Assembly: GCF_025979885.1 (NCBI RefSeq)
Contig: NZ_CP110139.1
Span: 2,418,001 to 2,482,000 of the forward strand
From: Hymenobacter sp. YIM 151500-1
GTDB lineage: Bacteria; Bacteroidota; Bacteroidia; Cytophagales; Hymenobacteraceae
Direction of reading: 5' to 3'
Length of the DNA: 64,000 nucleotides
Shown in pieces: positions 39,012-48,172 of this stretch (positions within the stretch are counted from its first letter, which is position 1; the number at the start of each line of letters is the position of its first letter). The notes beneath the pieces were generated by a model. It was not told the DNA's origin, searched no databases, and was given only the letters and a program-made list of their open reading frames with translations. The position numbers and the translations under genes were made by a program.

Positions 39012-39204
39012 TCGGGTTTGGCGTACCTCCTAAAATACGAAACCCCCAAGGCTTATCGGCTGCTACCTACCTTAAAAAATTATAATCTTTACTTTCCTTA
39101 TATATATAGGAATTTTCCTCTTATCAGTAAAATCTGCGTTACAGCTACTCTACGAGTGGTCTGCTGCTTTCGGAAGCGTAACCAGCTGCACGAAGCGCGC
39201 ATGT

Positions 39205-39681
39205 CTATTTTTCTTTCACCGCATCGGGCGGTAGTTCTTTCTCCAGTACGATAGTCAGGCCGCGCGGGCTTTGCATCGTCCCGATAATGTCGAAGCCGTG
39301 GCGGAGGTTGAGCAGGAGCATGGCCCGCCAGCGGTTGAACGTGTGGGTGCGGATGCGCTGGTAGCCCTGCTGCCGGCACCAGGCGTGTTGCCGGCGCATC
39401 AGCTCAGCGGCAATGCCCCGCCCCTGAAAGTCGGGATGCACCCCACCCAGCCAGCTGTAGTAGTGGCCCGGCTGCCGCTCGTAGCCCAGCTTGCAGCCCA
39501 CCACCTGCCCCTCAGCCACGGCCAGCCACGCCTGCACCGGCTGACGCTGCTGCTGGTAGCGCAGGTCCTGGGCCACGTCGGCGGCGGAAGTTTCCAGGGC
39601 CGCGGCCAGCAGCTCGACTACTGGCTGCCAGGTAGGGACATCGGGCGAGAGTTGTTTTTGAAACAAATATTCCTGAATCAT
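39205..39681 (-). CDS. GNAT-family N-acetyltransferase
   Basis: 158 residues, one GNAT domain. AWLAVAEGQVVGCKLGYERQ (strand 4 region), YYSWLGGVHPDFQGRGIAAE (motif A, acetyl-CoA pyrophosphate loop Q/RGxGxA), LMRRQHAWCRQQGYQRIRTH and NRWRAMLLLNLRHGFDIIGT. It transfers an acetyl group to an amine; the target is unknown (peptide, amino sugar or small amine). ATG start at 39681. It follows on the same strand the DUF433/DUF5615 pair with 31 bp between. Confidence 0.87.
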   Translation of the reverse strand: MIQEYLFQKQLSPDVPTWQPVVELLAAALETSAADVAQDLRYQQQRQPVQAWLAVAEGQVVGCKLGYERQPGHYYSWLGGVHPDFQGRGIAAELMRRQHAWCRQQGYQRIRTHTFNRWRAMLLLNLRHGFDIIGTMQSPRGLTIVLEKELPPDAVKEK

Positions 39682-39712
39682 ACGCTACCAAAGCCAAGGG
39701 CTTTCCTGACAA

Positions 39713-40066
39713 TTATTCCCGAGGAATAAGCAGGTGCTGGTTCAACTCAACCAAGTTGTGTTCTGCAAACAACTCTACAATAGCCGGTAGTCGTTCGGTG
39801 AGCAGTTGCAACAATTCCGTGTTGCCGATATTACCGGTTGTAATCAGCAGCAAACGGCTCGGCTGTCGGCTTACCAGGTAGCTGTGCAGGAAGTCAGCAT
39901 CTTTTGTGATGATGATGCGCCCGGTTGCGACAGCTAACTGGCGTAGCTCCGTATCAGTTGTCCTGTCACGCTGCGGCAAGTCGTCGGTATGCAGGCAGTC
40001 CAGCCCCTTGTACCGCAGCAGATGCGCCACCCGAGCTGGCAGCTGGGCATCGACGAGGAACTTCAC
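39713..40066 (-). CDS. DUF5615 PIN-like protein (putative toxin of a DUF433 pair)
   Basis: 117 residues: MKFLVDAQLPARVAHLLRYK, with acidic residues at DAQ and at TKDADFLH, DRTTDTELRQLAVATGRI, LLLITTGNIGNTELLQLL. This is the DUF5615 layout, a PIN-like nuclease fold with an N-terminal Asp and a DxDF motif, found almost always next to a DUF433 gene. It overlaps the upstream DUF433 gene by 4 nt (ATGA-type), so translation is coupled. Toxin activity is inference; no test can be made from sequence. Confidence 0.85.
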   Translation of the reverse strand: MKFLVDAQLPARVAHLLRYKGLDCLHTDDLPQRDRTTDTELRQLAVATGRIIITKDADFLHSYLVSRQPSRLLLITTGNIGNTELLQLLTERLPAIVELFAEHNLVELNQHLLIPRE

Positions 40067-40290
40067 GAAGCGGCGTAGGGCAGGGTTTTCAGGTCGCTCA
40101 ACCGGGCACCATACGCCAGGCAGGCACGAATATCAGCCTCTTCCAGAGCCGGATAATCGGCCAGAATTTCGGCGTGACTCATGCCAGCGGCCAATAAATC
40201 CAGAATCAACGACACCGGGTAGCGCATCCCGCGAATGCAGGGCTTGCCGTGGCAAATGTCGGACTGAACGGTAATGCGGGCAGAATCCAT
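40063..40290 (-). CDS. DUF433 protein (putative antitoxin)
   Basis: 75 residues: VQSDICHGKPCIRGMRYPVS, LILDLLAAGMSHAEILADYP, ALEEADIRACLAYGARLS. Classic DUF433 with the G-K-P-x-I-R-G-x-R motif and an HTH-like helical part, so likely DNA-binding autoregulation plus binding to the partner. First gene of a two-gene unit with DUF5615. The stop overlaps the start of the partner gene by 4 nt. Confidence 0.87.
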   Translation of the reverse strand: MDSARITVQSDICHGKPCIRGMRYPVSLILDLLAAGMSHAEILADYPALEEADIRACLAYGARLSDLKTLPYAAS

Positions 40291-40328
40291 GGCAGGAGGA
40301 TACTAAAGCGTCAGCGAAAAATACGAAA

Positions 40329-42209
40329 CTACCGGTACCCGGCGGCTTGCAACTGGAACAGCTCGGCGTAGCGGCCGCCGCGGGCCAGCAGCTCCTCGTG
40401 GCTGCCGATTTCCACGAATTGGCCGTTCTCAATCACCAGAATCCGGTCGGCCATGCGCACGGTGCTGAAGCGGTGGCTGATGAGGATGGCGGTTTTGCCT
40501 TGAGTGAGGTCCTTGAAGCGCTGGAACACCTCGTACTCGGCGCGGGCGTCGAGGGCGGCGGTGGGCTCGTCGAGGATGAGCAGCTGGGCGTCGCGCATGT
40601 AGGCGCGGCCCAGGGCAATTTTCTGCCACTCGCCCCCGCTCAGGTCCACGCCCCCGTTGAAGCGGCGGCCAATCATCTGGCTGTAGCCCTCGGGCAGCTT
40701 GGCAATGACGGAATCGGCGAGGCTCAGGGCGGCGGCTTGTTCGATGCGGGGCTGGTTTTCCTTTTCCTCAATGCGGCCCACGGCCAGGTTGTGGCCGGCC
40801 GGCAGCTGAAAGCGCACGAAGTCCTGAAAAATCACCCCGATTTCCTGGCGCAGCTCGGCCGGGTCGTACTCGCGCAGGTCGTGGCCGTCGAGCAGGATGC
40901 GGCCCTCGGTGGGGTCGTAGAGGCGGGCCAGCAGCTTGACCAGGGTGGTTTTGCCGGCGCCGTTTTCGCCTACCAGGGCCAGCTTTTCGCCGGCTTGCAG
41001 CGTGAAGTTGAGGTGGCGCAGGGCCCACTTGCCGGCGTTGCGATACTGAAAGCCTACGTTTTCAAACGTAAAGCCCTGCCGGATGGGCCGCGGAAACGGC
41101 CGCACTGCCCGCCCCGCCGCCGGCCGCACAATGCGGGGCTGGAGGTGGAAGAAATCAAAGAAGTCCTGCAAGTACAAAGCGCCCTCGGCCACCGAGCTGA
41201 AGCGGCTCAGAATGCCTTCGAGCAAGCCGCGCATGCGGGCAAAGGAGCCGGCCAGAAACGTGAGCTGACCAATGGAAATCTGCCCGCGCACGGCTTGGCT
41301 GATGATATAGACGTAGGCCGCGTAGTAGCCCGCTGCCCCTACGGCCGCGAAAAACGTGCCCCAGCCCGCCCGCCGAATCACCAGGTCTTTGTTTTTCTGG
41401 TAGAACTCGTCAGATAAGGTGCGGAACCGCTCAATCAAAAAGCCCGACAGCCCGAAAATCTTCACTTCCTTGGCCGTTTCGTCGGAGGCACCGGTTTGGC
41501 GGAGGTAGTCCAGCTCCCGCCGCTCGGGCGTCCAGCCGTGCACCAGCGAGTAGCTGCGTTCATTGAAGTGCGACTCGCCCAGGAAGGCCGGCACCACCGC
41601 CACCAGCAGCAGCCCCAGCAGCCAGGGGTTGAAGGCGGCCAGGCCCACGGCCAGAAACACCATCGTAATCGTGTCCTGGGCTTGGCTGAGCACCTGGGCC
41701 ATGAGCACCGTGCGCGAGAGGGTCTGGCGGCGGGCCCGCTCCAGCTTGTCGTAAAAGGCCGAGTCCTCGAACTGGTCGAGGTCCAGCTCGGCGGCGTGCT
41801 GCATGAGGCGCACCGAAGTTTGGTTGGCAAACAAGTCGCCGAGCAGCGAGTCGAGCAGGGCCACGCCGCGGCCCAGGGCATCAGAGAGGATGGCCAGGCC
41901 GAACTCCAGGGCTACCAAGGTCAGCACCGGCGTCAGCTCCCGTGCTTCGGCCGGCTGCCGGCTTAGCGCCAGCACCGAGTCCAGGATAAGCTGGGCCACG
42001 TAGAGCATGGCCACCGGCAGGGCCGCCCGCAGCAGGCGCAGGGCTACGTTGCCCAAGGTCAGGGCCGGGCTGGTCTGCCAAATGAGGCGCAGAAACTCCG
42101 GCAGGTTACGCAGAGCCGAAAACCGCTCCTTCACCGTCAGGGCTGGTTTGCCGTCGGGCCGGGGCCGCTTGGCCGATATTGTTGAGAAAAATGAGTCAGA
42201 ACGAGCCAT
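40329..42209 (-). CDS. ABC transporter, fused permease and ATPase (exporter type)
   Basis: 626 residues from ATG at 42209 (MARSDSFFSTISAKRPRPDG). About six helices in the first 340 residues (ALTLGNVALRLLRAALPVAM, LVALEFGLAILSDALGRGVA, MVFLAVGLAAFNPWLLGLLL). ATPase: ALVGENGAGKTTLVKLLARL (Walker A), VDLSGGEWQKIALGRAYM (signature), QLLILDEPTAALDARAEYEV (Walker B) and LISHRFSTVRMAD (H-loop). All catalytic motifs are intact. The VDLSGGEWQK signature form occurs in lipid or peptide exporters often annotated MdlB-like. The repeat copy 2 lies directly upstream. Substrate unknown. Confidence 0.9.
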   Translation of the reverse strand: MARSDSFFSTISAKRPRPDGKPALTVKERFSALRNLPEFLRLIWQTSPALTLGNVALRLLRAALPVAMLYVAQLILDSVLALSRQPAEARELTPVLTLVALEFGLAILSDALGRGVALLDSLLGDLFANQTSVRLMQHAAELDLDQFEDSAFYDKLERARRQTLSRTVLMAQVLSQAQDTITMVFLAVGLAAFNPWLLGLLLVAVVPAFLGESHFNERSYSLVHGWTPERRELDYLRQTGASDETAKEVKIFGLSGFLIERFRTLSDEFYQKNKDLVIRRAGWGTFFAAVGAAGYYAAYVYIISQAVRGQISIGQLTFLAGSFARMRGLLEGILSRFSSVAEGALYLQDFFDFFHLQPRIVRPAAGRAVRPFPRPIRQGFTFENVGFQYRNAGKWALRHLNFTLQAGEKLALVGENGAGKTTLVKLLARLYDPTEGRILLDGHDLREYDPAELRQEIGVIFQDFVRFQLPAGHNLAVGRIEEKENQPRIEQAAALSLADSVIAKLPEGYSQMIGRRFNGGVDLSGGEWQKIALGRAYMRDAQLLILDEPTAALDARAEYEVFQRFKDLTQGKTAILISHRFSTVRMADRILVIENGQFVEIGSHEELLARGGRYAELFQLQAAGYR

Positions 42210-42270
42210 AGGCCAGCTATACGGCACACTTCGCGCCGGAGTACGCAGGCAGCCGTTTTGGCAGGGAGCT

Positions 42271-42590
42271 GAGTGAATGAGTGAATGAGTGAATGAGTGA
42301 ATGAGTAGATGCGTGAATGGGTGAAGGTGGATGGTCAGCCCCGGCGGGGCGGCATATCGGTAGAAATCAGCGGGTACTGTATGTTCAGAGCCCTAGCGGG
42401 GCGACACTTGACGTCTGCACACCGATGTGTCGCCCCGCTGGGGCTTCATATACACAACTATGTTGGCTTGCTACCGATATGCCGCCCCTCCGGGGCTGTG
42501 CATCCACCTTCACCCACTCACTCATTCACGCATTCACTCACTTATCACTCACTCATTCACGCATTCACTCACTTATTCACGCATCACCTT
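42271..42590. repeat. composite palindromic repeat with octamer arrays, copy 2 (opposite orientation)
   Basis: Same parts as copy 1: octamers GAGTGAAT from 42271 and ATTCACTC-like units up to about 42590; outer 45-bp arms at 42319-42363 and 42471-42515 with three mismatches; inner 19-bp arms at 42389-42407 and 42427-42445 with one mismatch. The linker sequence shows the copy is inverted relative to copy 1 (GTACTGTATGTTCA on its left linker matches the reverse complement of the right linker in copy 1). Confidence 0.88.
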
Positions 42591-42635
42591 TCAACTCGTA
42601 CTTTTACCTAGTTTGCTTTCGTTTTCAGCTTCGTT

Positions 42636-44174
42636 ATGCTGTCCAGTATTCTCCAGGCCCCATTTCCCGACGCTTCCCGGCAAGCTCACTACGAGGCGGT
42701 GCATGCTACGCTGGCGGCGGCTGGCACGGAGGGCCTGCTGCTGGGCAACCTGGAAGTGGCCGGCGAAACCCTTGACGCGGTGGTAGTGCTGCCGCACGGC
42801 GTTACGGTGCTGCTGCTGGTGGCCGGCGGTGGGCAGCTCACGGTTCCGCGCCTGACCACCGACCCGTGGCTGCTCGACGGCCAGCCCCTCCCCGGCTTTG
42901 GTCCTGCCAACGACAACCCGTTGCAGCGGTGGCAGCGGCAACGGGAGGCGCTGGTGGCCTGGCTGGCCTGGCAGCCGGAGGTGGCGCCCATCCCGGCAGC
43001 TGCCATTACGGGCCTGGTGGTGTTCGGGCAACCCGTCACGTTCGGGGCCGAGGTGGAAAAGCACCTGCGCGTACACCCGGCCGCCGACGATTTGCAGCTG
43101 CTGGCTCACTTGCCGCAGCTGCCGCGCCGCTTGCAGCACGTGGAGGGACAGGTAGCTTTTGGCTCCGAAGACCTGCGCCGCTGGGCGGTCCGCTTGCAGC
43201 AAGAACTCAACGCGGGGGCCGCCTCTTCGGAAGAGCCAGCGCCCGGCACCGCGCAAGGCTTCTGGGCCCACAAAGCGCAGCAGGTGTGGCGCTGGCTCGG
43301 CGCCGAAGATGTACCCGCCGACCCACCTTACGACTCCTATACCTCGGCCCCCGATGCTGTAGCCGCCAGCCAGCAGGAAAAGCAGCGCCTGGAGCAGATG
43401 CGCCAGCAGGTGCGCACCGAAGTCAGCCAGCAAACCCAGGCTATGGAAGCCCGCGAGGCCGAGCGTGACCACACCATTGCCCAGCTGCGGCAGCAGCTGG
43501 CCGCCGCCTCGGCCGCGGCCCCCGAAACGGCCCGCCTGCAAGCTCAACTGGCCCGCGAAGCCCGCGAAAAGGTGGCGCTGGAAGAAGCCATCCGGGCGGC
43601 GCGGGCCGAGTCGGCGGCGCGCAACCGGGAGCTGGACGCCCGTATTCAGCAGCTGGGGCAGCTGATTGAACAGCTGCAGGCGCGGCCCGCCCCACCGGTC
43701 CCGGAGCCGCAGGCAGGTTCCGCGCCGGTTCGGACGGCTCCACGTTTGCGTCAATCTGCGCCAGTGCTCCAGCAGCGGCCAACCGCGCAACCGTGGCGGC
43801 TGCGGTGGGTCCGGCTGGCGGCGGTGGTGGCCGTAGCCGGCGGATTGGGTGCCCTTGGCACGTGGGGCCTGAGCCGGCTGCCACTAGCGCGGCGCCCAGT
43901 GGCTGAGAAAGTGGCCCGGCCCGCGACTAGAGCGGTTACTGAAAATGAAAACCTGGAAACCGCCGCTCCTACCCTATTCGACATTCAACCCGACACCGTC
44001 CACCTGTCTTCCGGCGAAACGCAACAGTCGGATTCTGAAGTAACAGAGCCCGCCGAGCCCGAAAGCACGGAGCCGGTTCCTGTTCAGGCGCCGCCCGCAG
44101 CTGAACAGGACGAGGTTATGGATCCGGTAGAGGCCCCGGACGATGACGAGAACAGCGAAAATGACGACGTGTAA
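42636..44174 (+). CDS. coiled-coil membrane protein with degenerate NERD-like N-terminal domain
   Basis: 512 residues. Residues about 15-150 have the order of a NERD (nuclease-related) domain: GLLLGNLEVAGETLDAVVVL, PHGVTVLLLVAGGGQL, LQRWQRQREALVAWL and ITGLVVFGQPVTF, but the usual catalytic E-x-K is replaced by LLLV. Residues about 250-350 are a long coiled coil (QQEKQRLEQMRQQVRTEVSQ, EAERDHTIAQLRQQLAAAS), then a Pro-rich linker, a membrane helix (RLAAVVAVAGGLGALGTWGL) near residue 395 and an acidic tail ending in DDDENSENDDV. I do not recognise an exact family. GC-rich, single gene, closed by a hairpin. Confidence 0.7.
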   Translation: MLSSILQAPFPDASRQAHYEAVHATLAAAGTEGLLLGNLEVAGETLDAVVVLPHGVTVLLLVAGGGQLTVPRLTTDPWLLDGQPLPGFGPANDNPLQRWQRQREALVAWLAWQPEVAPIPAAAITGLVVFGQPVTFGAEVEKHLRVHPAADDLQLLAHLPQLPRRLQHVEGQVAFGSEDLRRWAVRLQQELNAGAASSEEPAPGTAQGFWAHKAQQVWRWLGAEDVPADPPYDSYTSAPDAVAASQQEKQRLEQMRQQVRTEVSQQTQAMEAREAERDHTIAQLRQQLAAASAAAPETARLQAQLAREAREKVALEEAIRAARAESAARNRELDARIQQLGQLIEQLQARPAPPVPEPQAGSAPVRTAPRLRQSAPVLQQRPTAQPWRLRWVRLAAVVAVAGGLGALGTWGLSRLPLARRPVAEKVARPATRAVTENENLETAAPTLFDIQPDTVHLSSGETQQSDSEVTEPAEPESTEPVPVQAPPAAEQDEVMDPVEAPDDDENSENDDV

Positions 44175-44216
44175 GCCGATGTTCATTCTCCTGGTTCAGC
44201 GTAAGCCAGCAACCAA

Positions 44217-44259
44217 AACCGGCCAGCAAAAACGCGCTGTACGTTTCTGCTGGCCGGTT
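44217..44259. terminator. two-way hairpin terminator
   Basis: 18-bp stem (AACCGGCCAGCAAAAACG, 44217-44234, against 44242-44259) with one mismatch, between convergent genes. T-rich on the side of the plus-strand gene is limited. Confidence 0.75.
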
Positions 44260-44282
44260 GCCGTGGTAGAAACCAGTCGGGT

Positions 44283-45512
44283 TTAGCGGTACGCCACCCG
44301 GTAGATTACGCCATTGGTGTCGTCCGACACAAGTAGGGCCCCGTCGCGGTTTACGGCTACTCCCACCAGGCGGGCAAACTGGGAGCGGTTGTTGTTCACC
44401 AGAAAGCCCGTCAGGAAGTCATCGAAGCGGGTAGGCTGGCCGTTTTCAAAATGCACCCGCACCACCTTGTAGCCCGAGGGCGTGCTGCGGTTCCAGGAGC
44501 CGCGCATGGCTACGAAGGCGTCGTTGCGGTACTCCTGCGGAAACTGGGTGGCCGTGTAGAAGGCCATGGCCATGGGCGCCGCGTGGGCCTGGTAGGTGAG
44601 CGTGGGCAGGGTGGTAAGCTTGAGGTACTGCGCGTAGGTGGTGTCGCCTTTGGGCCGGTCGGAGGGGTTGTACTTGCCTTCGCCGTAGATGTAAGGCCAG
44701 CCGTAGTTGGCGCCGGCCGTAATCTTGTTCAGCTCCTCTTTCTGCTCGTCGTCGCCCAGCCAGTCGATGCCGTGGTCCATGCCCCACAGCTCGTTGGTGG
44801 TCGGGTGCCAGCCAAAGCCGATGGTGTTGCGCAGGCCCTTGGCAAATATCCGCCGGTTGGTGCCATCGGCGTCGGCAATCAGGATGGTGGCGTTTTCCTT
44901 GTTGGGCTCGGGGCAGGAATTACAGGTGCTGCCCACCGTGATGTAGAGCTTGCCGTCGGGCCCGAAGGCTATGGTGCGGTTGGGGTGCTGCCCACCGTCC
45001 GGGAGGTTATTGAGCAGCTGACGGGGCGTTTGCAGCGTGCCGTCCATGTTGATGCCGGCCACGTACAGCTCGCGCACCGCCACAATGTAGAGGTTGCCAT
45101 TGTGGATGGTCAGGCCGTGGGCCTGGCGGATGTTGGCCACCACCTGCTTGCGGTCCGAAACACCATCGGCGTTGGTATCCTGGAGCAGTGTCACCGTGCC
45201 GGCTTCCCGGTCGGAGTAGTACACGTGGCCGGCGCTGCTCACGGCTAAAATGCGCGGCTTACCCAGCCCCTCGGCGAATTTGTTGACCGCAAAGCCGGCG
45301 GGCACGCGCAGCTGCTGCACGTTTTCGGCGGAGGGCGGCGCCAGAGCCGGCCGGAACACGAAGCCCTGCACTCCGGCGGTGGTAGGCTCCTTGTCGGTTT
45401 CAGGAATCATGGATTCCCAGACGTCTTCGTCTTCGTCGTCATCCTTGCTGCACCCCGTGACAAGGCCGGTGGAGACGGTAAGGGCTACAGCTAGTTTCAG
45501 CCAGGTTTTCAT
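44283..45512 (-). CDS. PQQ-dependent sugar dehydrogenase-like lipoprotein (beta-propeller)
   Basis: 409 residues. Lipoprotein signal with LVTGC, acidic linker DDDEDED, then a six-bladed propeller of the glucose/sorbosone dehydrogenase type: RVPAGFAVNKFAEGLGKPR, LAVSSAGHVYYSDREAGTVT, NGNLYIVAVRELYVAGIN, RTIAFGPDGKLYITVGSTCN, FAKGLRNTIGFGWHPTTNEL, WGMDHGIDWLGDDEQKEELN and ITAGANYGWPYIYGEGKY. The conserved GLRN and MDHGxD Asp/His region hints at cofactor binding as in aldose sugar dehydrogenase, but no cytochrome domain is fused. Periplasmic-face oxidation of a sugar or aldehyde is likely. Convergent with the coiled-coil gene. Confidence 0.88.
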   Translation of the reverse strand: MKTWLKLAVALTVSTGLVTGCSKDDDEDEDVWESMIPETDKEPTTAGVQGFVFRPALAPPSAENVQQLRVPAGFAVNKFAEGLGKPRILAVSSAGHVYYSDREAGTVTLLQDTNADGVSDRKQVVANIRQAHGLTIHNGNLYIVAVRELYVAGINMDGTLQTPRQLLNNLPDGGQHPNRTIAFGPDGKLYITVGSTCNSCPEPNKENATILIADADGTNRRIFAKGLRNTIGFGWHPTTNELWGMDHGIDWLGDDEQKEELNKITAGANYGWPYIYGEGKYNPSDRPKGDTTYAQYLKLTTLPTLTYQAHAAPMAMAFYTATQFPQEYRNDAFVAMRGSWNRSTPSGYKVVRVHFENGQPTRFDDFLTGFLVNNNRSQFARLVGVAVNRDGALLVSDDTNGVIYRVAYR

Positions 45513-45657
45513 AGCGGAGAAGGTTAGGTGAAGTAGTGCGTTTACGGGCTTGCTCCGCGTTCAGTTCAGCTACTTCAGCCTAACCATGCTATTTTATCAG
45601 AGCTGCTCTCCAGGCCGCCGACCGACACACTACCACACCCTTTCGGGTGCCGTGTTT

Positions 45658-45918
45658 CTACGCATTTTTGATTTTGCCTTGGTTGTCCCAGTGGCTGTGC
45701 TTGACGTGCAGGGTGCCCGGCTCCCGCTTGATGGTGCGGGTGTACCGCTCCCCCACGATTTTGCCGTCGGGGCGGCGCTTGCCGAAGAACAGTGTCACCG
45801 GCTCACCGTGCTCATTGGTCAGGAAGGTGATGTCGTAGCCTTTGAACACGTCGTTGATACTGGACTTGGGCTCGTAGATTTTGCTTAGCTTTTTTTCTAG
45901 CTCGGAGTGCAGGGGCAT
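45658..45918 (-). CDS. small conserved-looking cytoplasmic protein, unknown
   Basis: 86 residues, no signal peptide or membrane segment, many charged residues (GYDITFLTNEHGEPVTLFFG, KRRPDGKIVGERYTRTIKRE). Predicted beta-rich by alternating hydrophobics. I do not recognise a family. Codon use fits the neighbourhood and the ATG is at 45918. It lies 60 bp downstream of the alcohol-dehydrogenase remnant on the same strand and 145 bp from the start of the sugar dehydrogenase gene. Confidence 0.6.
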   Translation of the reverse strand: MPLHSELEKKLSKIYEPKSSINDVFKGYDITFLTNEHGEPVTLFFGKRRPDGKIVGERYTRTIKREPGTLHVKHSHWDNQGKIKNA

Positions 45919-45978
45919 ACTACTGGCAGGGTAAAAGGTATTTCTTACGTAATGGGGGCAAGTTTCGTCCTTGCCGGG

Positions 45979-46209
45979 CTAGGGCTCGAATACCACGCGC
46001 ATCACGTTGTCGGTTTTGTCTTTGAGCATCTGGTAGCCCTCGGCGCCGTACTCCAGGGGCATCCGGTGGGTGAGCAGGTAGACCGAGTTTACGTTGCCGC
46101 GCTGCACGTGTTCCAGCAGGCGCAGAAGGTAGCGACGGGCGGGCAGCTGACCCATCCGGAAGGTGAGGCCCTTATGCACGGCCGTACCCGTGGGCAGCTT
46201 GCCCCTAAA
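45979..46209 (-). pseudogene. C-terminal remnant of a zinc-type alcohol dehydrogenase (FdhA-like)
   Basis: About 72 residues (GKLPTGTAVHKGLTFRMGQL, PARRYLLRLLEHVQRGNVNS, LLTHRMPLEYGAEGYQML, DNVMRVVFEP) match the C-terminal part of zinc-dependent, glutathione-independent formaldehyde-dehydrogenase-like medium-chain dehydrogenases, which are about 380 residues long. The frame stops right upstream at a hairpin (46213-46244), with no catalytic or cofactor domain. It is a deletion remnant. Confidence 0.72.
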
Positions 46210-46212
46210 ACG

Positions 46213-46244
46213 CAACAGGGAGCCCCATGTGAGGCTCCCTGTTG
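46213..46244 (-). terminator. hairpin at the border of the dehydrogenase remnant
   Basis: Perfect 12-bp stem (CAACAGGGAGCC at 46213-46224, complement at 46233-46244, loop ccatgtga) followed on the minus strand by CGTTTT, likely the end of catalase transcripts 170 bp downstream of their stop codon. Confidence 0.7.
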
Positions 46245-46417
46245 GGTAAATCTTCGATACAGAAAAGCGTGCCTTATAAGGGCGAAACTTGGCTGTATCT
46301 TCTTTCTGCTCCGCTTCAGCGCACGAACAGAGTCAGAAGTATCTGGAATGGCGCCATATGAATCTGACACCCAATACCTGCTTTGCTCGTGCGCTGGGTG
46401 AAACGCAGCGGTACTGC

Positions 46418-48172
46418 TTAGTACGGCTTGGCGTCGTGGGCCATTTCCTCGGCTTGCTGCACGGCGGCGTTGGCGCCGGGCTGGCCGTGCAGGCCGTTGG
46501 CGCTGCCGTTCTGGCCATTCTGGCCGTTCTGGCCCAGGCGGCGGCCCATGTAGCGGCGAGAAGCGGCGCTGGGGTTCTTGGCGGCTTTGTCGAGGCTTTC
46601 GCGCAGGCGGCGGCCGTACTCCTCGTCGCACTTGCCGAACAGGGCTACCATGCGGTTCTGGACTTCCTCGGTGGCGGCGCTCAGAGCATCGGTCAGGTTG
46701 TTGATGAGGTCTTCCTTCTCGATGTCGTTGTGCAGGCGCCACCGCTCCCCGGCTTGCTTGAAGTCGACGTCGCCGTGGCGGTCAATCTTCTGGCGCACGA
46801 GGCGGGCGTTGTAGTGGGGCTCGTGCTCCTTGCCGGCACGGGGGCTTTCGGTGAGGCCGTTCAGGGAGCTGGGCTCGTAGTTGACGTGGGGGTTCTGGTT
46901 CGGGGCCGTGTCCACGTGGTAGGCCATCTGGCCGTCGCGCTGGTTGGTGGCCACGTGCTTCTTGGGCGCGTTGATGGGCAGCTGCAAGTAGTTGGTGCCC
47001 ACGCGGTAACGCTGGGTGTCGGAGTACGAGAAGGTGCGGCCTTGCAGCATCTTGTCGTCCGAGAAATCGAGGCCATCCACCAGCACACCCGTACCGAAGG
47101 CTACTTGCTCTACCTCGGCAAAGTAGTTTTCGGGGTTGCGGTTCAGCGTCATCATGCCCACGGGCAGGTGCGGAAATTGGTCTTCGGGCCAGAGCTTGGT
47201 GTCGTCGAGCGGGTCGAAATCCAGCTCGGGGTGCTCCCCATCTTCCATAATCTGCACGCGCAGTTCCCACTTCGGGTAGTTGCCGCGCTCAATGGCTTCG
47301 TACAGGTCCTGGGTAGCGTGGTTGAAGTTCTTGGCCTGGATGGCTTCGGCTTCGGGCTGGGTTAGGTTTTTGATGCCTTGCAGGGGCTCCCAGTGGTATT
47401 TCACTAGCACGCCCACACCCTCTTTATTCACCCACTTGTAGGTGTTCACGCCTGAGCCCTGCATTTGGCGGTAGTTGGCCGGAATGCCCCAGGGCGAGAA
47501 CAGGAAGGTGAGCATGTGCACCGACTCCGGCGTGTTGCTCATGAAGTCAAAGATGCGGCCCCCGTCCTGGAGGTTGGTTACCGGATCGGGCTTAAGGCAG
47601 TGCACCATATCCGGGAACTTCAGGGCGTCGCGGATAAAGAACACCTTGAGGTTGTTGCCCACCAGGTCCCAGTTGCCGTCTTCGGTGTAGAACTTCACCG
47701 CAAAGCCGCGCGGGTCGCGCAGGGTTTCGGGCGAGTGGCCGCCGTGGATTACCGACGAGAAGCGCACGAACACCGGCGTCTGCTTACCGGCCGTGTTAAA
47801 CAGCTTGGCTCGGGTGTACTTCTCGATAGGCTCGTCGCCCACTTTGCCGTAGGCCTCGAACACGCCGTGGGCCCCAGCGCCGCGGGCGTGTACCACCCGC
47901 TCCGGAGTCCGTTCCCGGTCGAAGTGGCTCATTTTTTCGAGGAACTGGTAGTTCTCCAGCGTCACGGGGCCGCGGTTGCCCACGGTGCGCACGTTCTGGT
48001 TGTCGTACACGGGATGGCCCTGGCGGGTGGTCAGGGTCTGGGCGTTTTCGCCCTGAGCCGTGCGCTGGTCGTGCGCAGTGCCTGCCCCCGTTACGGCCGT
48101 GCCCGTGCCGTCGCCGGAAACGGCGTGGCCGTTTTGGGCTTGGTTTTCGTTGGAATTTTGGTTGGCGCTCAT
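46418..48172 (-). CDS. katA: monofunctional haem catalase
   Basis: 584 residues. Catalytic His in [20 protein letters not shown] (about residue 95), distal Asn in [20 protein letters not shown], proximal haem Tyr in [14 protein letters not shown] (about 378), and NADPH-clade marks such as [20 protein letters not shown]. It destroys hydrogen peroxide. The first 45 residues (Gln/Asn/Gly/Thr-rich) and the last 45 ([11 protein letters not shown] tail) are low-complexity extensions around the roughly 490-residue core. Divergent from the MFS gene, with a large inverted repeat in between. Confidence 0.95.
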   Translation of the reverse strand: MSANQNSNENQAQNGHAVSGDGTGTAVTGAGTAHDQRTAQGENAQTLTTRQGHPVYDNQNVRTVGNRGPVTLENYQFLEKMSHFDRERTPERVVHARGAGAHGVFEAYGKVGDEPIEKYTRAKLFNTAGKQTPVFVRFSSVIHGGHSPETLRDPRGFAVKFYTEDGNWDLVGNNLKVFFIRDALKFPDMVHCLKPDPVTNLQDGGRIFDFMSNTPESVHMLTFLFSPWGIPANYRQMQGSGVNTYKWVNKEGVGVLVKYHWEPLQGIKNLTQPEAEAIQAKNFNHATQDLYEAIERGNYPKWELRVQIMEDGEHPELDFDPLDDTKLWPEDQFPHLPVGMMTLNRNPENYFAEVEQVAFGTGVLVDGLDFSDDKMLQGRTFSYSDTQRYRVGTNYLQLPINAPKKHVATNQRDGQMAYHVDTAPNQNPHVNYEPSSLNGLTESPRAGKEHEPHYNARLVRQKIDRHGDVDFKQAGERWRLHNDIEKEDLINNLTDALSAATEEVQNRMVALFGKCDEEYGRRLRESLDKAAKNPSAASRRYMGRRLGQNGQNGQNGSANGLHGQPGANAAVQQAEEMAHDAKPY

